Below are positions 1 to 22,540 of a DNA stretch of 64,000 nucleotides, piece by piece; the first letter of the stretch is position 1; each line of letters starts with the position of its first letter. Under the pieces are notes generated by a model. It had not been told where the DNA came from and ran no database searches. It saw only the letters and a program-made list of their open reading frames with translations. The position numbers and the translations under genes are program-made. Source of the stretch: Artemia franciscana (taxonomy: Eukaryota; Arthropoda; Branchiopoda; Anostraca; Artemiidae); NCBI RefSeq assembly GCF_032884065.1, contig NC_088873.1, positions 41,005,403-41,069,402 of the forward strand, written 5' to 3'.

Positions 1-479
1 AAATCATCAAAATCCAAAATAAAGAAGTAAGTCAAATGCGGTTAGATAATATGCAACAGCGAGCATAAAACATGTTAAAAATGAAGATGAAGTTCGAAGA
101 TACAGGAGGATAGAAGACATGAGAAAACGAGACTTAGGGCGCGTCAAAAATGAAAATGAAGAGCAAAAATACGGGCGGTTAGAAGACATGAGACACTGAG
201 ATATTCTGGCCTAAAAAAATTATCTAGATAGTTCTGCAAGAACAAGGAAATATGCGGTTAAAAGATAAGCGGCAGTGAGAATTACAAGCAATCACGAGTA
301 AGTGATTATCAGAACCTGCCAAAAATGGAGTAAAAACAAAAAATGCACAGTTAGAATACAAGCAAAAGCTAAAACAGACTGATTCAAAAAATGAAAGTGA
401 TCAACAAAAGAAATATTACGATATAAGAACAAAGCCATCACAGTCTTCGACGCCAACAAAAAGTGGCTCGAAACCCAAT

Positions 480-1290
480 ACAAACCTACAAAGATGCCAT
501 AAACAATGTAACTCTTTATTACAAGTCATTTGGACCCTTCAGCGCTCAGTGTTTCCTGGGGAGTCCTTCATTTTCCCTGGGAAGAAGTAGCAAACAAATC
601 TTACTCCTTTGGAGGTTTTTACATAGAACGAGAATCAATATCTACAAGTTTACCATTTTTCGAGTGCTGGGACGTTTATCGAAATTGACTGCATAGTTTT
701 TTTTTTTTTTTTTTAACTTGTATATTGACATTTCTGGCCACTAAAGACGATCTAAAAAGATCACAACTATAAGGGAGTATTTTTTTTTCATAATGGTCGT
801 ATCTAATCACAACCTGTATTGCTGACGCTAAGACATCAAGAAGAGGCTCACATTGTCTGCGGTTACAAGATAAATGACAATGAGAATCAATATCGACACA
901 AGCCTGTTGCATAGCAATGGTAACTTTAATGGTCACAACTTTAAAGAAGAATTTGTATTTTTTCCATAATGGTTGTATCTAATCACAGCCTGTATTGCTG
1001 ACGCTAAGACATCAAGAAGAGGCTCATATTGTCTGCAGTTAATATAAATGAAAAATCAAAGATGAGAATCAATATCGACAAGCCTGTTGCAGTGGTAGGG
1101 CCTGGCCGCGAAATCGGCAAATTGACATTTTGGACACAAAGACGATCTAAATTGGTCACAAACTTTAAGAAAGAATTCTTATTTTTCCCAGGGTGGCTAT
1201 ATCGAACATTTGACGACGTCATGACATCAAGAAAAGATTAAAATTGTCTGTGGTTAGAAGACAAGCGACAATGAGAATCTATTTATATAT
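480..1290 (+). repeat. Degenerate tandem repeats
   Basis: Phrases recur in the same order with many changes. Examples are 'ctgacgctaagacatcaaga' at about 822 and 1000, 'gagaatcaatatcgacaa' at about 881 and 1065, and 'ttggtcacaaactttaa'-like text at about 930 and 1153. The period is roughly 180-200 bp. Fainter related text (GCGGTTAGA..AGACATGAGA) appears from position 39 on. It looks like an old minisatellite with no coding content. Confidence 0.6.
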
Positions 1291-1494
1291 ATATGTGTAC
1301 ATTTAGTGTTATGGAAGTAATCAAGTACAAGTATTTAAATCCGTATTTTTCAGTATTTAAATCCTTAGCTTTTTCATTATTCCTAAATACTTTTATCAAT
1401 CAAACAAAAAGATCCATAGGGGTACTGTGCTGGAGTAGGTACAGTAGTATATATAAAATATATAAAACAGCATATATAACAGTATATATAAAAA

Positions 1495-1988
1495 CAGCAG
1501 AAGTTCAGTAGCCAAGGCGACATTTTTCATTGATCGACATTCTTATTATTCAGTCTTGAGAAGTAGGAAAGTATTTGACAGTATTTTAACTGGACTGAGT
1601 GTACAAATATTAAACTAAAAAGTATAATATATGTATCATAATAATAAAAGTCACTAGACAGCAGAAAGTTCAGTAGCCAAGGCGACATTTTTCATTGATC
1701 GACATTCTTATTATTCAGTCTTGAGAAGTAGGAAAGTATTTGACAATATTTTAACTGGACTGAGTGTACAAATATTAAACTAAAAAGTATAATATATGTA
1801 TCATAATAATAAAAGCCACTAGACAGCAGAAAGTTCAGTAGCCAAGGCGACATTTTTCATTGATCGACATTCTTATTATTCAGTCTTGAGAAGTAGGAAA
1901 GTATTTGACAATATTTTAACTGGACTGAGTGTACAAATATTAAACTAAAAAGTATAATATATGTATCATAATAATAAAAGCCACTAGA
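1495..1988 (+). repeat. 165-bp tandem repeat, three copies
   Basis: Three nearly identical units begin at 1495, 1659 and 1824 with CAGCAGAAAGTTCAGTAGCC and end with a run of ATAATAAAAG. Only a handful of bases differ between units, so the expansion is recent compared with the neighbouring degenerate repeats. Confidence 0.9.
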
Positions 1989-2164
1989 AGTGGATGGAAC
2001 ATAAGTGGAGAAACTATTTTAGAGAAGGTATTAAAAACTTAGTTTATGTTTCAAGCTTTTACTTCTTATCAGATAAATAATAGCGTCGGTTTAAAACAGA
2101 CTGATGTGGAGATGAGGCAGGTGATAAGTACAAAAATGGCTAACTTTCTAAAATTTGATGGCAA

Positions 2165-2572
2165 GTAGACTTGTAAATGTTTACTTATTTTTCACTACTG
2201 ATTGTTACTCTTTTCATAACAAGTTTTTTTCGCTCTTAAAGCTGAAAGGCTAATCAAGTAATTTAAACTTATTCCTTCATCATTAAAAACAAGGTTTGAA
2301 AAGCAAAATAACTTTTAATTCACTTGATAATAACTTATGGGCTCTTTGGATGCAGTATGCATCCATTACATACTGCATACTGATTAAAAACAATATATAA
2401 ACCCGAAAATACTATTTACATTTATTTTCACAAATATCAAACTATTTAACGTATATTTTCACAAATATCAGCTCTGATATTTAATTAACCTTTTAGCTTT
2501 AAGAGAGAAAATAAAAATTGTTATTAAAAGAATAACAACCAGTAGTGAAAAATAAGTAGACATTTAGATGCG
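2165..2572. repeat. Foldback (inverted-repeat) element
   Basis: The arm at about 2168-2260 (ACTTATTTTTCACTACTG...GCTCTTAAAGCTGAAAGG) reappears reverse-complemented at about 2475-2570, with an AT-rich middle. The middle contains a smaller palindrome (ATGCAGTATGCAT / ATACTGCATACTG). This is the layout of a MITE. A hAT-like coding fragment lies immediately to the right, so a hAT origin is possible but unproven. Confidence 0.6.
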
Positions 2573-2900
2573 TGTCTTCAAAGTCAACCTGGTGATTGCA
2601 GCAGTTTGGATTCTGAAGTCATAAAAGAACAACCTCCTAGAAAAAGATTTCCAAACAGAGATTTTTTTTTTAGAAAAAGCCAAGTAAACTTTTATCAGAG
2701 GTCAATTGATGATCTTTTAGTGGACTACATAATTAAAGAAATATGGCCTCTTGTGACTGTGGGAAAAAAAAATATTTCAAAATTTCTTGCCCAAGGTAGA
2801 ATTCTTGATATGATGCTGTGAAAAGGATTGTCGAATTGCGGGACCAGATTGGGCAGGTTTACACCAAACTAAAACTTACTTAATATTTAATTTTAAAAAT
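2573..2900 (+). pseudogene. hAT-type transposase fragment
   Basis: An open frame at 2606-2821 has the ZBED/hAT-like pattern 'IDDLLVDYIIKEIWPLVTV' followed by 'ISKFL'. This resembles the start of the hAT catalytic region, where a 'YI(V/I)..(L/K)PF..VE...F..L' pattern is usual. Only about 70 residues remain and there is no ATG at the start. It is a fragment of a DNA transposon inside the presumed upstream intron. Confidence 0.45.
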
Positions 2901-3191
2901 TAGAAAATAATAATTTTAAGCTAAGGATTTTGTCTGAAAACTAATGCAATAAAATGCATCCAGTGCATCATTAAAAAACCTCAAAAAAATTTTTTTTAGT
3001 AAAAATATTAGTTCTATGATTTTCCTGAATATTTTTGTCTCATTTATCTGAATATGTATGATGAAATTGTGTCTGGGCCCATGATTATTATGATTATTGG
3101 ACTTTTCCTTCCCATAGCTGATGACACTGTTCACATTATTCACTCAATTTTGATTCTCACATCTTGTCTCAATAAGCACTTTCAATTTCAG

Positions 3192-13650
<10,459 letters not shown>

Positions 13651-14110
13651 GTTGCTGCATTTTAGCGTCCCATGGAGTGAGCGGGCGTAAATCACTAGTG
13701 ATAGAGTGCGCGCTTGCCTGGTTATTTGTTTTGATAGTAACGATGGAAATTAAAAAAAATAATTTGAGCAGTCGTGAGCATGCGTGTTTGGTACTTAAAA
13801 ATGGAGCAACTAGTCTCTTTGGTCTCAGTGCTGGATACCGATATGTGCTGTGAGCAGCAAGAATTACGTAGAACCGGTTCTTTTTTAAGGAAAAATAGAA
13901 ATGTGACCTGATCTAATGTACTTCCAGTATTAAATTATTGGGTTCTATCTTTTTTTCCTTTTTTTTGTGATTCTCTCAATGAAAAAAGTTGTCATTTTGA
14001 TCTATATCCCAACATGAGTGCTCGGTCTGCATTGTTGATTATGTCCATCAAGGATTCTTTTAGAGTGACCCAATTTTAAGTGTTTTGTAAATGAAGTTGC
14101 AGCGATGTTC

Positions 14111-14116
14111 AATAAA
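14111..14116 (+). terminator. Candidate polyadenylation signal
   Basis: AATAAA lies 460 bases after the SERBP1-like stop, followed by 'TTGGCCGATCAGG' and a T-rich stretch. A second AATAAA is at about 14465. Confidence 0.4.
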
Positions 14117-15084
14117 TTGGCCGATCAGGCGCCCCTCTCAACCATCTCTTATTTTAATATTTAGGTTCTAGTTCTAGGTCAGAATAATTCCTCTGACCTA
14201 GTTGTTTGGGTAAATGGCAAGTCAGGTTTTTGTTCAATAGCTGTGCCCGCATTAATGAGCAAGACACTACTAGTGTCATTAATGACATACACATTGCTCA
14301 ACAGCATACTAATAAAGCTTAGTATCATTCAAGGGTTAAAAGTTCCTATGGCTGAGCATTGTTCTAGTAATCAGTCAATTTTATTGTTTAGTGGGAATAT
14401 GAAGAACAAAAAAAATAGTAATCTTGATATGAAGAGATTCTGATTCTCCTCAGCAGAACTCATCAATAAAAGGTTACTCCAATCTTGAAAGAATATTTTC
14501 TCACTATTCTAAAATGTACGTCAACGAAAACTACAATGTTTCCAAATTTCTATCTGAATAACGTTGACGTATTAATGAAACGGTCTCATCTTAGATATTA
14601 CATTATCTGTTAGTTTGGGAGGTGGTGGGGGGTGTAGGATCCCTAGTATCCAGAGACAACTACATTTAGCACAGTTAAGAATTAAGCTTCTTTTTTCGAG
14701 GCTAAAATTTTTTTATTTCTTTAATTCCCTCTTTTGTCAGAAAACAAAGGTAACATTTCAACTGAAAAATAAAACTTAGTGGCTAAAATTCAAGCCACTA
14801 TTCCAAGGCAATTTGAAATTTTGACAGCCTAAAAATTAATTCAAAATAAAAGATTAATTCCTTCGGGATTGTTGTACAGTCTGGATGAAAACGGTCACAC
14901 TTTATGGTCTCTTAAAAATATTGCTTGGTTATTTTAACTACATTCTCCTACAATGAAAATCTAAAATTAAAGAACCAAAGACAGTGAAAATGATATTTCA
15001 TGCTTTATGTATAAAACATAAAAATATATTTCCTAGATTAACATCGTGTGGACTGACATTTTAAGTAATTAATCTAATTGTAAT

Positions 15085-15086
<2 letters not shown>

Positions 15087-15177
<91 letters not shown>

Positions 15178-15230
15178 ATATATATATGTATATATATATT
15201 TATATATTAAAAATATATATATATATATAT
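15087..15230. repeat. (TA)n microsatellite, interrupted
   Basis: This TA array has TATGTA interruptions and lies inside the 2.06 kb missing from the second copy. Confidence 0.9.
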
Positions 15231-16710
15231 TAGGCCTTAAAATAAATATGAAAAAGAAATGTGGCATTTGCCAAAGGAATCTAAAAAAAATATGGTACCA
15301 AAGAAGGCTTAGGATTTTCTTAGAAAGTTGAATTTTGGAATTAACGTGTCATTTTCGTAATTTTTGCGGATGGAAAGCGTTGTCAATATTGATTAGTTAA
15401 TCAATCAATTGGTTAATAAATTAGTTTTGCTCATTTACTGTCACTTCAACTTAGCAACACTGAAAAAAAAATGTGGCAATGCCCATAAAACTTCTTAAGA
15501 TAAATACCTAAGGTGGTAAATGGGGTTGATAAATATTTTTATTTTGTAGTTCGATTAGACTTTTTATTTATTTTATGTTGGTACTCTAAGAAAATCAACC
15601 GACATCTAGCAAGAAACAGGTTGTAATTCTGGGCTATTATAAAGAAAATTGGATAATAACAGAGAGTTCAATCTTCAGCGATGTATATTGAATTTTTAAT
15701 GTAGAGAGCTTGGTGTTTTAATGTTTAAAAGACATTACTTTGTTTGGTGAAAACTACAGATATAAGGAAGTATTAGGAAGGCTCTACTGGAATCATAAAA
15801 AATGAGCATGTGGCCTAAGTGCTTTAGGTACCAATCTGTTGATAACCTTCTTTCCCGTGGTCATCTGCAAAGTCATAGGGAACTATCCAAGCAGATTAAT
15901 TCATGGGTGAAACGAGTGAGGTCTTGCCTTAGCCTGAGTGGCGTAATAAGATTTCGTTTTTTCTTTTTTTGCAAACAAGCTTCGCAACAGCAGTGAATTT
16001 TAAACCAAAACTAATGAAGCACATTCAGAATTAAATCAAACCAAAAAATAATGATGACCTATGATAATCTCGTTAAAATGAAACACTAATTTTACAAATC
16101 CATCTTGTATAGATCAGGCAGCTAGAACTATTGCCCTCACACCAAAAGACTGGACTGGAGCTTTAAACTATAACTCCGTCCTATTTTGAGGAAGTTCTCG
16201 TTCATTTGACACAACTTTTCAAATATTTAATCAAGCTTCTAACGTAAATAATTGCTAATTGGAAAATATTACCTGAAATAAAATAATGCTGCTAACCTTT
16301 TCGGTCCACCATAAGTTAAAGGCTAGGACATAAATCAGAAAGGAATAATAAAACTAGCTTAAATTATTAAATTCTCCATTCAATCTTCTTTCCAAATGCA
16401 ATCCTCTAGTCTAGGGTTTTTACTCTTCACAAAGGAAGGCTGTAAAATTATTAAGATTACTTCAAAACAAACTAAAATGCTTACTTATCTGACTCAAATT
16501 TCGATTTGCTGCAGTTCACAACCCACTCACACCCTAATGATGTTTAGGCCAGATTATACATTGCCATTCTGTTCTACAATGAAGCCAATCTTCTGATATC
16601 AATTTTTATGACATGTATTTGGCCTAAAGCACTATTTAAAACAAATTAATATTGTTTAGAAACGTGTTATTTCAGTTTTACAGTCTAACGTCTTAGTTCC
16701 GTAACAGTTT

Positions 16711-16953
16711 TTCCGTAGGTAAACTCTTAAAAGTAAGTTAACAGAGATACATCTTAAATTCAAGAAGTAGCTTTTCCAACGAGTTCAATGCAGTGTAACC
16801 TGAGCTACCGCTTCTTCACCTCCTTAAGGCAAGTGTTTTTCGGTAGGTAAACATTTAAGAGTAAGTTAACAAAGATGCATCTTAAATTCAAGAAGTAGCC
16901 TCTCCAACGAGTTCAATACAGTGTAACCTGAGCTACCGCTTCTTCACTTCCTT
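16711..16953 (+). repeat. 118-bp tandem repeat, two units, cut by the gap
   Basis: Units begin 'CGTAGGTAAACTCTTAA' and 'CGGTAGGTAAACATTTAAGA', contain 'CTTAAATTCAAGAAGTAGC' and end 'CTTCTTCAC.TCCTT'. The same array has three units at 45823-46190. The left contig ends inside it. Confidence 0.9.
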
Positions 16954-17053
16954 NNNNNNNNNNNNNNNNNNNNNNNNNNNNNNNNNNNNNNNNNNNNNNN
17001 NNNNNNNNNNNNNNNNNNNNNNNNNNNNNNNNNNNNNNNNNNNNNNNNNNNNN
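16954..17053. other. Assembly gap (100 N)
   Basis: Exactly 100 N join a left sequence resembling 46056 to a right sequence resembling 60564. If the first copy is collinear with the second, about 14.5 kb is missing here, including two exons of the vWA-type gene. Confidence 0.97.
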
Positions 17054-19480
17054 TTCAGTTTGACATTTACATAATTTGAAGGTTTCAACGCAATACCCTT
17101 AGCTGCTCTTGAGATATTGCACAGACACTTTTTAGACAAGCGGCTACACATACTGTCTTTTCATTTAGTTTTACAACATTTCCTGAAAGTACCAGCTTAA
17201 TACCTCTAGCCGCTTCTGCAATATTGCAGTTACCCCCTTCTGCCAGCCAGGGTACACATAGTGATATTGCAATATCAAAGATACTGCAGATATGCCCTTT
17301 TAATAATCTGAATGTACATAGTGTCTTATTATTTAATTCAATATATTTCTCAATTTTACCTGAAAGTTCCTACTTAATAATCTTAGCTGCTCATGAGTTA
17401 TTGCATATATGCTATTTTGCCAACTATTATGCACTTAGTGTCTTTTAATTTAGTGTTAACTTGATCATCGCAAATGCACCTTTTTTATGACCTTCATTCA
17501 CACAGTCTTTTAATTGTATTCAGCACCCTCTTCACAGTTTCCTGAAAGTTTCTACTTAATACCCATTGAAGCTCCAGAGATATTACAAATGTACCCTTGG
17601 TAACCTAGATACACACAGTGTCTTTTGATTTAGTTCAGTATCCATCAGTTCCTAAGATGTTAAACATAAATAATTCTGAAAGCTGGAAGTACATAGTGTA
17701 TTTGGATTTGTCTCAGCATGCACTTGGGTTTTCAACTTAATATCCTTAACTGTTCCTGGAATATTGCAGATGCGCCATTTTGACAACATGAATGCAATTA
17801 GTGTTTCTTGATTTAATTAAGCGTTCCTTTCAACATGCACTGAAACTTTCAACTTAATACCCATAGCCGTAATCGAGATATTGAAAATATGCTCTTTAAA
17901 CAAAATTGATGCTCATACTCTCTTTAGATTTACTTCAAGATTCTGAACAACTTGTCCTGAAAGTTTCAACACAATACCAATGTGACAATGTGGCAACACA
18001 TAGTGTCTTTCAATTTAGTTTCACACCCCCTTCAGCATTCGCTGAAATTTTCAACTTAATTCCTTCTGCTGTCGCCAGGATATTCCAGATATATCCTTTT
18101 GACAACCTGGATGCACATAGTGTCTTTTGATTCAGTAGAAGATCTCTAACAACATTCCCTTTCTAACGTAATACCCTTAGCTATACCGGAAATATTGCAC
18201 GTACACCCTTTTGACACTATGGCTACATATGATATCTTTTGATTTAGTTTCACCTCCCCTTAATAGAAAGAAAGAAAGAAAGAAAGTTTATTTGAGCCCT
18301 ACGGCCATACACAACATGATTTAATAATACAACACTGCACAGAACACACACTCAATATAAAACAATACTTATTTTCATTCACTCAGGCTCGACTGAGCCT
18401 CTCTCGCCTTTTCCACATATCGTGCCATTTTGCATATGGGTCCAGGCTTCGAAGACCTCAGGATATAAGAAAGCAGCACCAACTGATGGTCCCCCAAATT
18501 TCATCCCTAAGACTTTCAAGCTCCTGGCACTCCATGAGGAAATGGGCTAAATTATTATCCTCTTTTCCGCAATACCCACACTTACCATTTGTTCCCATAT
18601 ATTTTTTTTTTATTTCTGTTCCCTATGTAGGCTACTGGAAGGCAATTTCCCCTCAACTGGATCCATGATTTTAAATATTTAAAAGGTAAATTTACCTTAA
18701 AATAATATTCTTCCCCAAAAATTTCTTTTATACTACATTCATTCAGTAATATTCCTTAGAAGTTTCAACCTAATACCTTTAGCCGTTCCTGAGATACTGT
18801 GGATATGCCGTTTTTACAACCTGAAATCACATATTGTCCTTTGATTTATCTTAACATGTCTTGACTATTTATACTTATTACCCATAGCTGTTTCTGCGAC
18901 ATTGCAGATACACCGTTTGTAAATATGAATGCACCTAGTATCTTTCGATTTAGTTCAACAACCTCAAAATACAATGAAAGCTACATCCTAATACCCTTAG
19001 CTATTCTTTAGATACAATATATGCGCCCTTTTGACGGCCTAGATGCAATTAATATCTTTTGATTTAGTTCAATATCCCTTTCATCACTCCCTAAAAGTTT
19101 CACCTTAATACCTTCAGCGGTTCGTAAGATATTGCAGGATACGCCCTTTTCACCACATGGATGAACAAAATACCTTTGGTTTAGTTTTAAACCTTCCTCA
19201 GCAGATCCTTAAATTTTCAACTTAAAACGCTTAGCAATTCCTGAGACATTGCACATACATTCTTTTGGAAACCTGTACACACATAGCGTTTTATAGATGT
19301 TTCCACATTCTCTGAAAGTTTCGTTTTGATGCCCCTATCTGTTCCTAAGATATTGCAGATAAAGCATTTTGATAACCTGGATGTACATAGTGTCTTTTGG
19401 TTTAGATCAACATCCTACTTAATATTCCCTGAAGTTTTACCTTAATAGTCTTGGGCTTTTTGGACACATCTAGAATCAAA
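17054..19480 (+). repeat. Degenerate ~117-bp satellite array
   Basis: Monomers share the order 'TTTAGTTCAACAT', 'CCTGAAAGTTTCAACTTAAT', 'ACCCTTAGCTGTTCCTGAGA', 'TATTGCAGAT', 'CCTTTTGACAACCTGG', 'TGCACATAGTGTCTTTTGAT'. About 20 diverged units are visible. A LINE piece interrupts the array at about 18254-18700. Related arrays lie at 49280-50110 and 60000-61780 (plus) and 54780-56620 (minus). Confidence 0.88.
18254..18700 (-). mobile_element. LINE 3'-end fragment with (TTTC)n tail
   Basis: On the minus strand the text encodes 'CGYCGKEDNNLAHFLMECQE', the C-terminal zinc knuckle of Jockey/CR1-like LINEs. It then runs through 'DPYAKWHDMWKRRERLS' to an AATAAACTTTCTTTC tail, seen on the plus strand as GAAA repeats at 18260. 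It is inserted in the satellite and lies in the ~1.2 kb (18028-19231) absent from the other copy. Confidence 0.7.
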
Positions 19481-19800
19481 CATTTCCCCCTTTCTCAATA
19501 ATAAATCCTGCGTGTAAACAATGAGTTAATTGCATAGCTTATAGCCCTTGCCCCAGAATGTGTGTGTGTGGGTGGGTGGCGGGAAGGGGCTCATGCCAGC
19601 CCCAGAGTCATAGTTGCTGGGTCTTTTGACTATTTTTTAGCAAAATGGCTGTCTGAAAATTTTGATTTTATGTCTTTGGGGGAAGGGCAGCTAAAAGCGT
19701 GCAAAAGGAGGCCTAGTTGCCCACCAATCACTTTTGAATCTTAAAATGGGCACTAAAATTTTATAATTACAATTAAATGAGCCCACAACAATGCTTCTAC
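19480..19800 (+). repeat. Composite element E, middle part
   Basis: The stretch follows the satellite directly. It contains 'AGTCATAGTTGCTGGGTCTT', 'AAAATGGCTGTCTGAAAATT' and 'GAGGCCTAGTTGCCCACCAA', as in the middle of the copies at 25230-25400 and 27070-27230. Confidence 0.7.
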
Positions 19801-20043
19801 GAAAACTCCTTCTTAACGAAGTGGCGTAGTGGAAATGGCATATCAATGTTTACTTAGGAAGCGCTACTGCGCTTTCTATGATTTCTAAGCTGTTATATAT
19901 AGCTCAAGGTATAACATATTTCGTTAAGTAATATCAAACAATTATATTATCATGAATAATAATTGGCTTTTGGCGTGAAACCATCATAAAAGCTAAGAAG
20001 GCAATGCCAAAAGTCAAACTCAATAAAATACAAGAATCAAACG

Positions 20044-20850
20044 GTCGTAGTAAGGAGCTGTAAGTAAAGAGCGACATAGCCCAATACTAACCGAAACACC
20101 AAAAAAGGAATTATAATAACAATAGATACACCAAGAGAATTGGTTTTCCTTGCTGTTTTCAAATCTGTAAAATTTACTATGTTTAATGTAATACATCAAA
20201 AGCTAAAAGCCTGAGAAAGTTTGTCTTATTCTTGAAAAAGACAGGCAATACTCAAAAATTCAAGGGATCTTCAGGAAAATCACACCATCAGATTCAGTAT
20301 ATCAGAGAAAAATAGTGTAGATGTTTCAGGCTCCTATCTATAAAATTGCGGAATTTTATTCATTCAAACGGAAATAAGAAGTTCTAGTGTCCTTTTTAAG
20401 TGACCAAAAAGACTGTAGGTTAACTAGCCCCCCCCCCTTCTACAAGTTTTTCCTCAGAGACATCCGCTCAAAATTTTGAGATAGCCATTATATTCAGCAT
20501 AGTTGTAAGGTCTAATTAACTATACTTTTGGGGAACCCCCTTCTTCATAGTCCCTCTGGAAAGAGCTGTAAGTTACGTAATTAGCCCAGTGTCCATATAT
20601 AATATTTGTTACTGGGAAACATACAGAGATTTGGAGGGGGATTTTCTGCGGTGGGGGATTTTCCATGTGGAGAATTTTTCATTGAGAGGAAAGTTTCCCT
20701 GTAAAATATTTCAAAAGAAATTTTATATGGTGGGGGGGGGGGGGTGATGGAAGAGGATTTCTTGGAATAGTTTGTGAAACAGTCTTTAATTAATAACAGA
20801 AACTTTTCAACTAAAGTAAGGAGCAATACTTCAACTTAACTTGACTTAAT
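20044..20850 (-). repeat. Composite element E copy, reverse orientation
   Basis: The reverse complement matches the right part of element E: the AGGAGC-type end at 20044, then 'TCAGATTCAGTATATCAGAG', 'AAGTGACCAAAAAGAC', 'ATAGCCATTATATTCAGCAT' and a G-rich stretch. A poly-G run is at about 20733-20744. Confidence 0.65.
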
Positions 20851-20859
20851 TAACTTATT

Positions 20860-22540
20860 ACTTCTGCTGGTGGTCCGGCGTAGAGAGAAGCCACTCGTCG
20901 CCTCCAGTCCAGACGGTCCTATGCTAGCATAATAGCTTCGTCTGGGGTGCTACCGATCAATGACAGAAAGTGAGCAGGGCTGTCCTTCCATCTAGAACGA
21001 GGCTTTCCACGCGGACGTTTTCAGCCACGCTTTGAGGGATCAAAACTAAAGGAAATTGTGACTGAGCGCCTCTGCTGACATGCAGGCTAGGTGGCTGAAC
21101 CACCGAAGAGTTCGTGCAGTGAGCTGACATGAGTTGGAGACGAAGTCATACCACTTAATCACTTCGATTCGTCTGAAAAACTTGGTTCGAGCCACATCTA
21201 TTGCATTTCAGGCCGAAGCGGCAGCAGGTCAGGTCACAGCAGAGCAGAAAAGAACTTGGTTTACAGTGTGTTGTAAATGGTTTTCGCGATATGGGAATGA
21301 GTTTGCTGGTGGTCCAGCGTAGAAAGAGAGGCCACTCATCGTCTGCAGTCCAAACGGTTATGTGCTAGCATTATAGCTTCGTCCGGGGTGCTACCGATCA
21401 AAGACAGGAAGTGAGCAAGGCTGTCCTTCCATCTAGAACACGACCTTCCACGCGGACGCTTCCAGCCGGACGTTGAGTGATCAAAACTAAAGGAAATTCT
21501 AACTGAACGTTTCTGCTGGCATGCGGGCTAGGTGGCCGAAGCACCGAAGATTTCGTGCAGTGAGCTGACATGAGTTGGAGACGAAGTCATATCACTTAAT
21601 CACTTCGATTCGTCTGAAAAACTTGGTTTGAGCCACATCTATCGCGTTTGGGACCGAAGCGACAGAAGGCCAGGTCACAGCAGAGTAGAAAAGAAATCGG
21701 TTTACAGTGTGTGGTAAATACGAATCTTTGTTCTGCGGATACTACCGGGGATCGACCAGACAGAACGGCAGAATCGGGCCACAATTGAGGTGGCTTTCGT
21801 GATACGGGACTAAGTTTCAGCTTCGATAGATCTGCTGTCCGTGATGACGGACCCAAGATACATGAATGATTTCACAACTTCAACGGTATATCCTAATAAG
21901 CTGAGTGGAGTCGAGTTCAAGGTTGCGCATGCCGTGTCAATGATCATTATATTAGTCTTTTGCCAGATGATTTTCAGTCCCACTTTAGATGCTTCTTCCA
22001 ATAATGTGGTAAGGACTTCTTCGAGTTCAGCTGCAAAAGTGCATACAAAAGCGATATCATTCGCGAAGTCACAATCAGATAAGACTTGTTCGCCAAACAG
22101 CAGTACAAAATGGAGACGGTTTGTGGTTCGATCCATAAACGTAATCGATTGTGGTGTTGAAAAGATCGGGGGCGGCAGCATATCCTTGCCTCACAGTATT
22201 TATTTTGAATACTGGGCTGCGACTAGGGTTTATCTGGACGGATCTCATAGTATCAGCATAGAAAGCCCTGAACAGAAGGCAATACTTGGCAGGAAGTCCT
22301 ATTCGCTTAAGCACCAGCCAGAGAAAATCACGGTCAATCGATTCAAAGGTGGCTTTGAAATCGACAAAGGAAATATATGCTGCATGTTGGAACTCCCGGG
22401 CTTTTTCAACTTCTTGACGGATGGTGAAGATCTTCTCAATCGTGAACCTATAAGGCATGAAACCCGCTTGCTGTATCCAGTGGCATTTGCAGAGGAAATG
22501 GGTGCTTGTGTCCAGCAGTAGGTGCTTTAATCCCGTCATA
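20860..22540 (-). mobile_element. LINE (RT to C-terminus), 5'-truncated, with internal duplication
   Basis: Read on the minus strand it has 'QAGFMPYRFTIEKIFTIRQE', 'YISFVDFKATFESIDRDFLW', 'VRQGYAAAPDLFN', and the catalytic box as 'FANDIAF' instead of F/YADD. It continues through 'FMYLGSVITDS' to the C-terminal 'PDEAIMLA.DRLDWRRRVAS'. One frame break separates the two large frames (22539-22075 and 22181-21810). The C-terminal part is present twice in tandem (about 20866-21310 and 21310-21720). This is a dead non-LTR retrotransposon. Confidence 0.85.

Larger units (their letters stand above)
1..3191 (+). other. Upstream intron or 5' flank of the SERBP1-like gene
   Basis: No coding exon could be recognised here. 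The first SERBP1-like exon at 3192 begins in phase 2 behind a good acceptor (TTTCAATTTCAG), so at least one upstream exon exists and is probably left of the window. The stretch holds degenerate repeats (1-1290), a 165-bp triplicate, a foldback element and a hAT-like fragment, listed separately. Confidence 0.5.
13826..16953 (+). repeat. Segmental copy A1 (SERBP1 3' flank)
   Basis: Positions 13838-14051 and 16116-16953 match 44998-45212 and 45213-46056 with only about 1-2% differences by eye. The 2.06 kb between them (14052-16115) is absent from the second copy. No coding content is visible in 14052-16115 apart from a (TA)n array. The junctions are not GT-AG, so the missing part is not a spliced intron. 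Confidence 0.9.

Noticed and set aside
14052-16115. Intron spliced out in the second copy (processed-copy idea for 44993-46056)
   Set aside because: The borders are not GT-AG and the second copy has no poly-A tail and includes flanking noncoding DNA, so it is an indel in a DNA-level duplication.
21841-22521. Plus-strand 226-codon frame
   Set aside because: It is antisense to the LINE reverse transcriptase, whose motifs read clearly on the minus strand.
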